Origin: Tannerella sp.
GTDB lineage: Bacteria; Bacteroidota; Bacteroidia; Bacteroidales; Tannerellaceae
NCBI GenBank assembly: GCA_031289445.1
Contig: JAITPL010000216.1
Location: 1-6,812 of the forward strand
Length of the DNA: 6,812 nucleotides
Reading direction: 5' to 3'
The position numbers were made by a program, and so were the translations under genes. Of the stretch, positions 6,776-6,812 are shown in pieces; position 1 is the stretch's first letter; each line of letters opens with the position of its first letter. The notes beneath the pieces are model-generated. The model was not told the DNA's origin and did no database searches. It was given only the letters and a program-made list of their open reading frames with translations.

Positions 6776-6789
6776 AATGCCTATCTTTG
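6758..6789 (+). promoter_or_regulatory. Bacteroidota-type promoter overlapping the end of the ompH gene
   Basis: TATCTTTG at 6782-6789 matches the -7 consensus TAnnTTTG exactly. TTAG at 6758-6761, one mismatch from the -33 element TTTG, lies 20 bp upstream, which is typical spacing. The -33 part sits inside the last codons of the ompH-like gene and the -7 lies just past its stop. It would drive a gene to the right of the window. A 4-bp GCCT/AGGC stem (6779-6782 with 6791-6794) followed by TTTT overlaps it but is too weak to call a terminator. Confidence 0.55.
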
Positions 6790-6812
6790 CAGGCTTTTAA
6801 GACGAAATTTTT

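Noticed and set aside
6779..6798. Terminator after the ompH-like gene
   Set aside because: The stem is only 4 bp with an 8-base loop, and the sequence is better explained as the -7 element TATCTTTG.

Overview
The window looks like a chromosomal segment of a Bacteroidales bacterium (phylum Bacteroidota); family or genus cannot be fixed from the sequence alone. Three things point there. Two coding regions match protein families I know only from this order (a DUF6242-type lipoprotein and a DUF6089-type barrel). Two sites match the Bacteroidota -7 promoter element TAnnTTTG. Starts sit behind A-rich leaders rather than strong Shine-Dalgarno sequences. All five confident genes are on the + strand.

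Layout. 1-278: no convincing complete gene, only a possible 55-codon 3' end, a small inverted repeat and a promoter just before the first gene. 279-1622: surface-type lipoprotein with a Kelch-like propeller (DUF6242-like). 1623-1896: a 274-bp spacer filled mostly with 7-bp tandem repeats of two unrelated sequences, including a duplicated 71-bp block. 1897-2601: small outer-membrane barrel (DUF6089-like). 2617-3360: uppS. 3382-6195: bamA. 6260-6775: an ompH/skp-family periplasmic chaperone. 6758-6789: a promoter at the right edge, probably for the next gene outside the window.

The genes from DUF6089 to ompH have gaps of 15, 21 and 64 bp with no visible terminator, so they probably form one envelope-building operon. 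UppS makes the lipid carrier for peptidoglycan and surface glycans, OmpH/Skp escorts unfolded outer-membrane proteins across the periplasm, and BamA folds them into the membrane. The two uncharacterised exported proteins upstream are plausible envelope partners by context only.

No wholly new system is evident. The features most worth a second look are the two-family heptamer repeat spacer and a Gly-Ser-Gly-Tyr repeat in a predicted surface loop of BamA.
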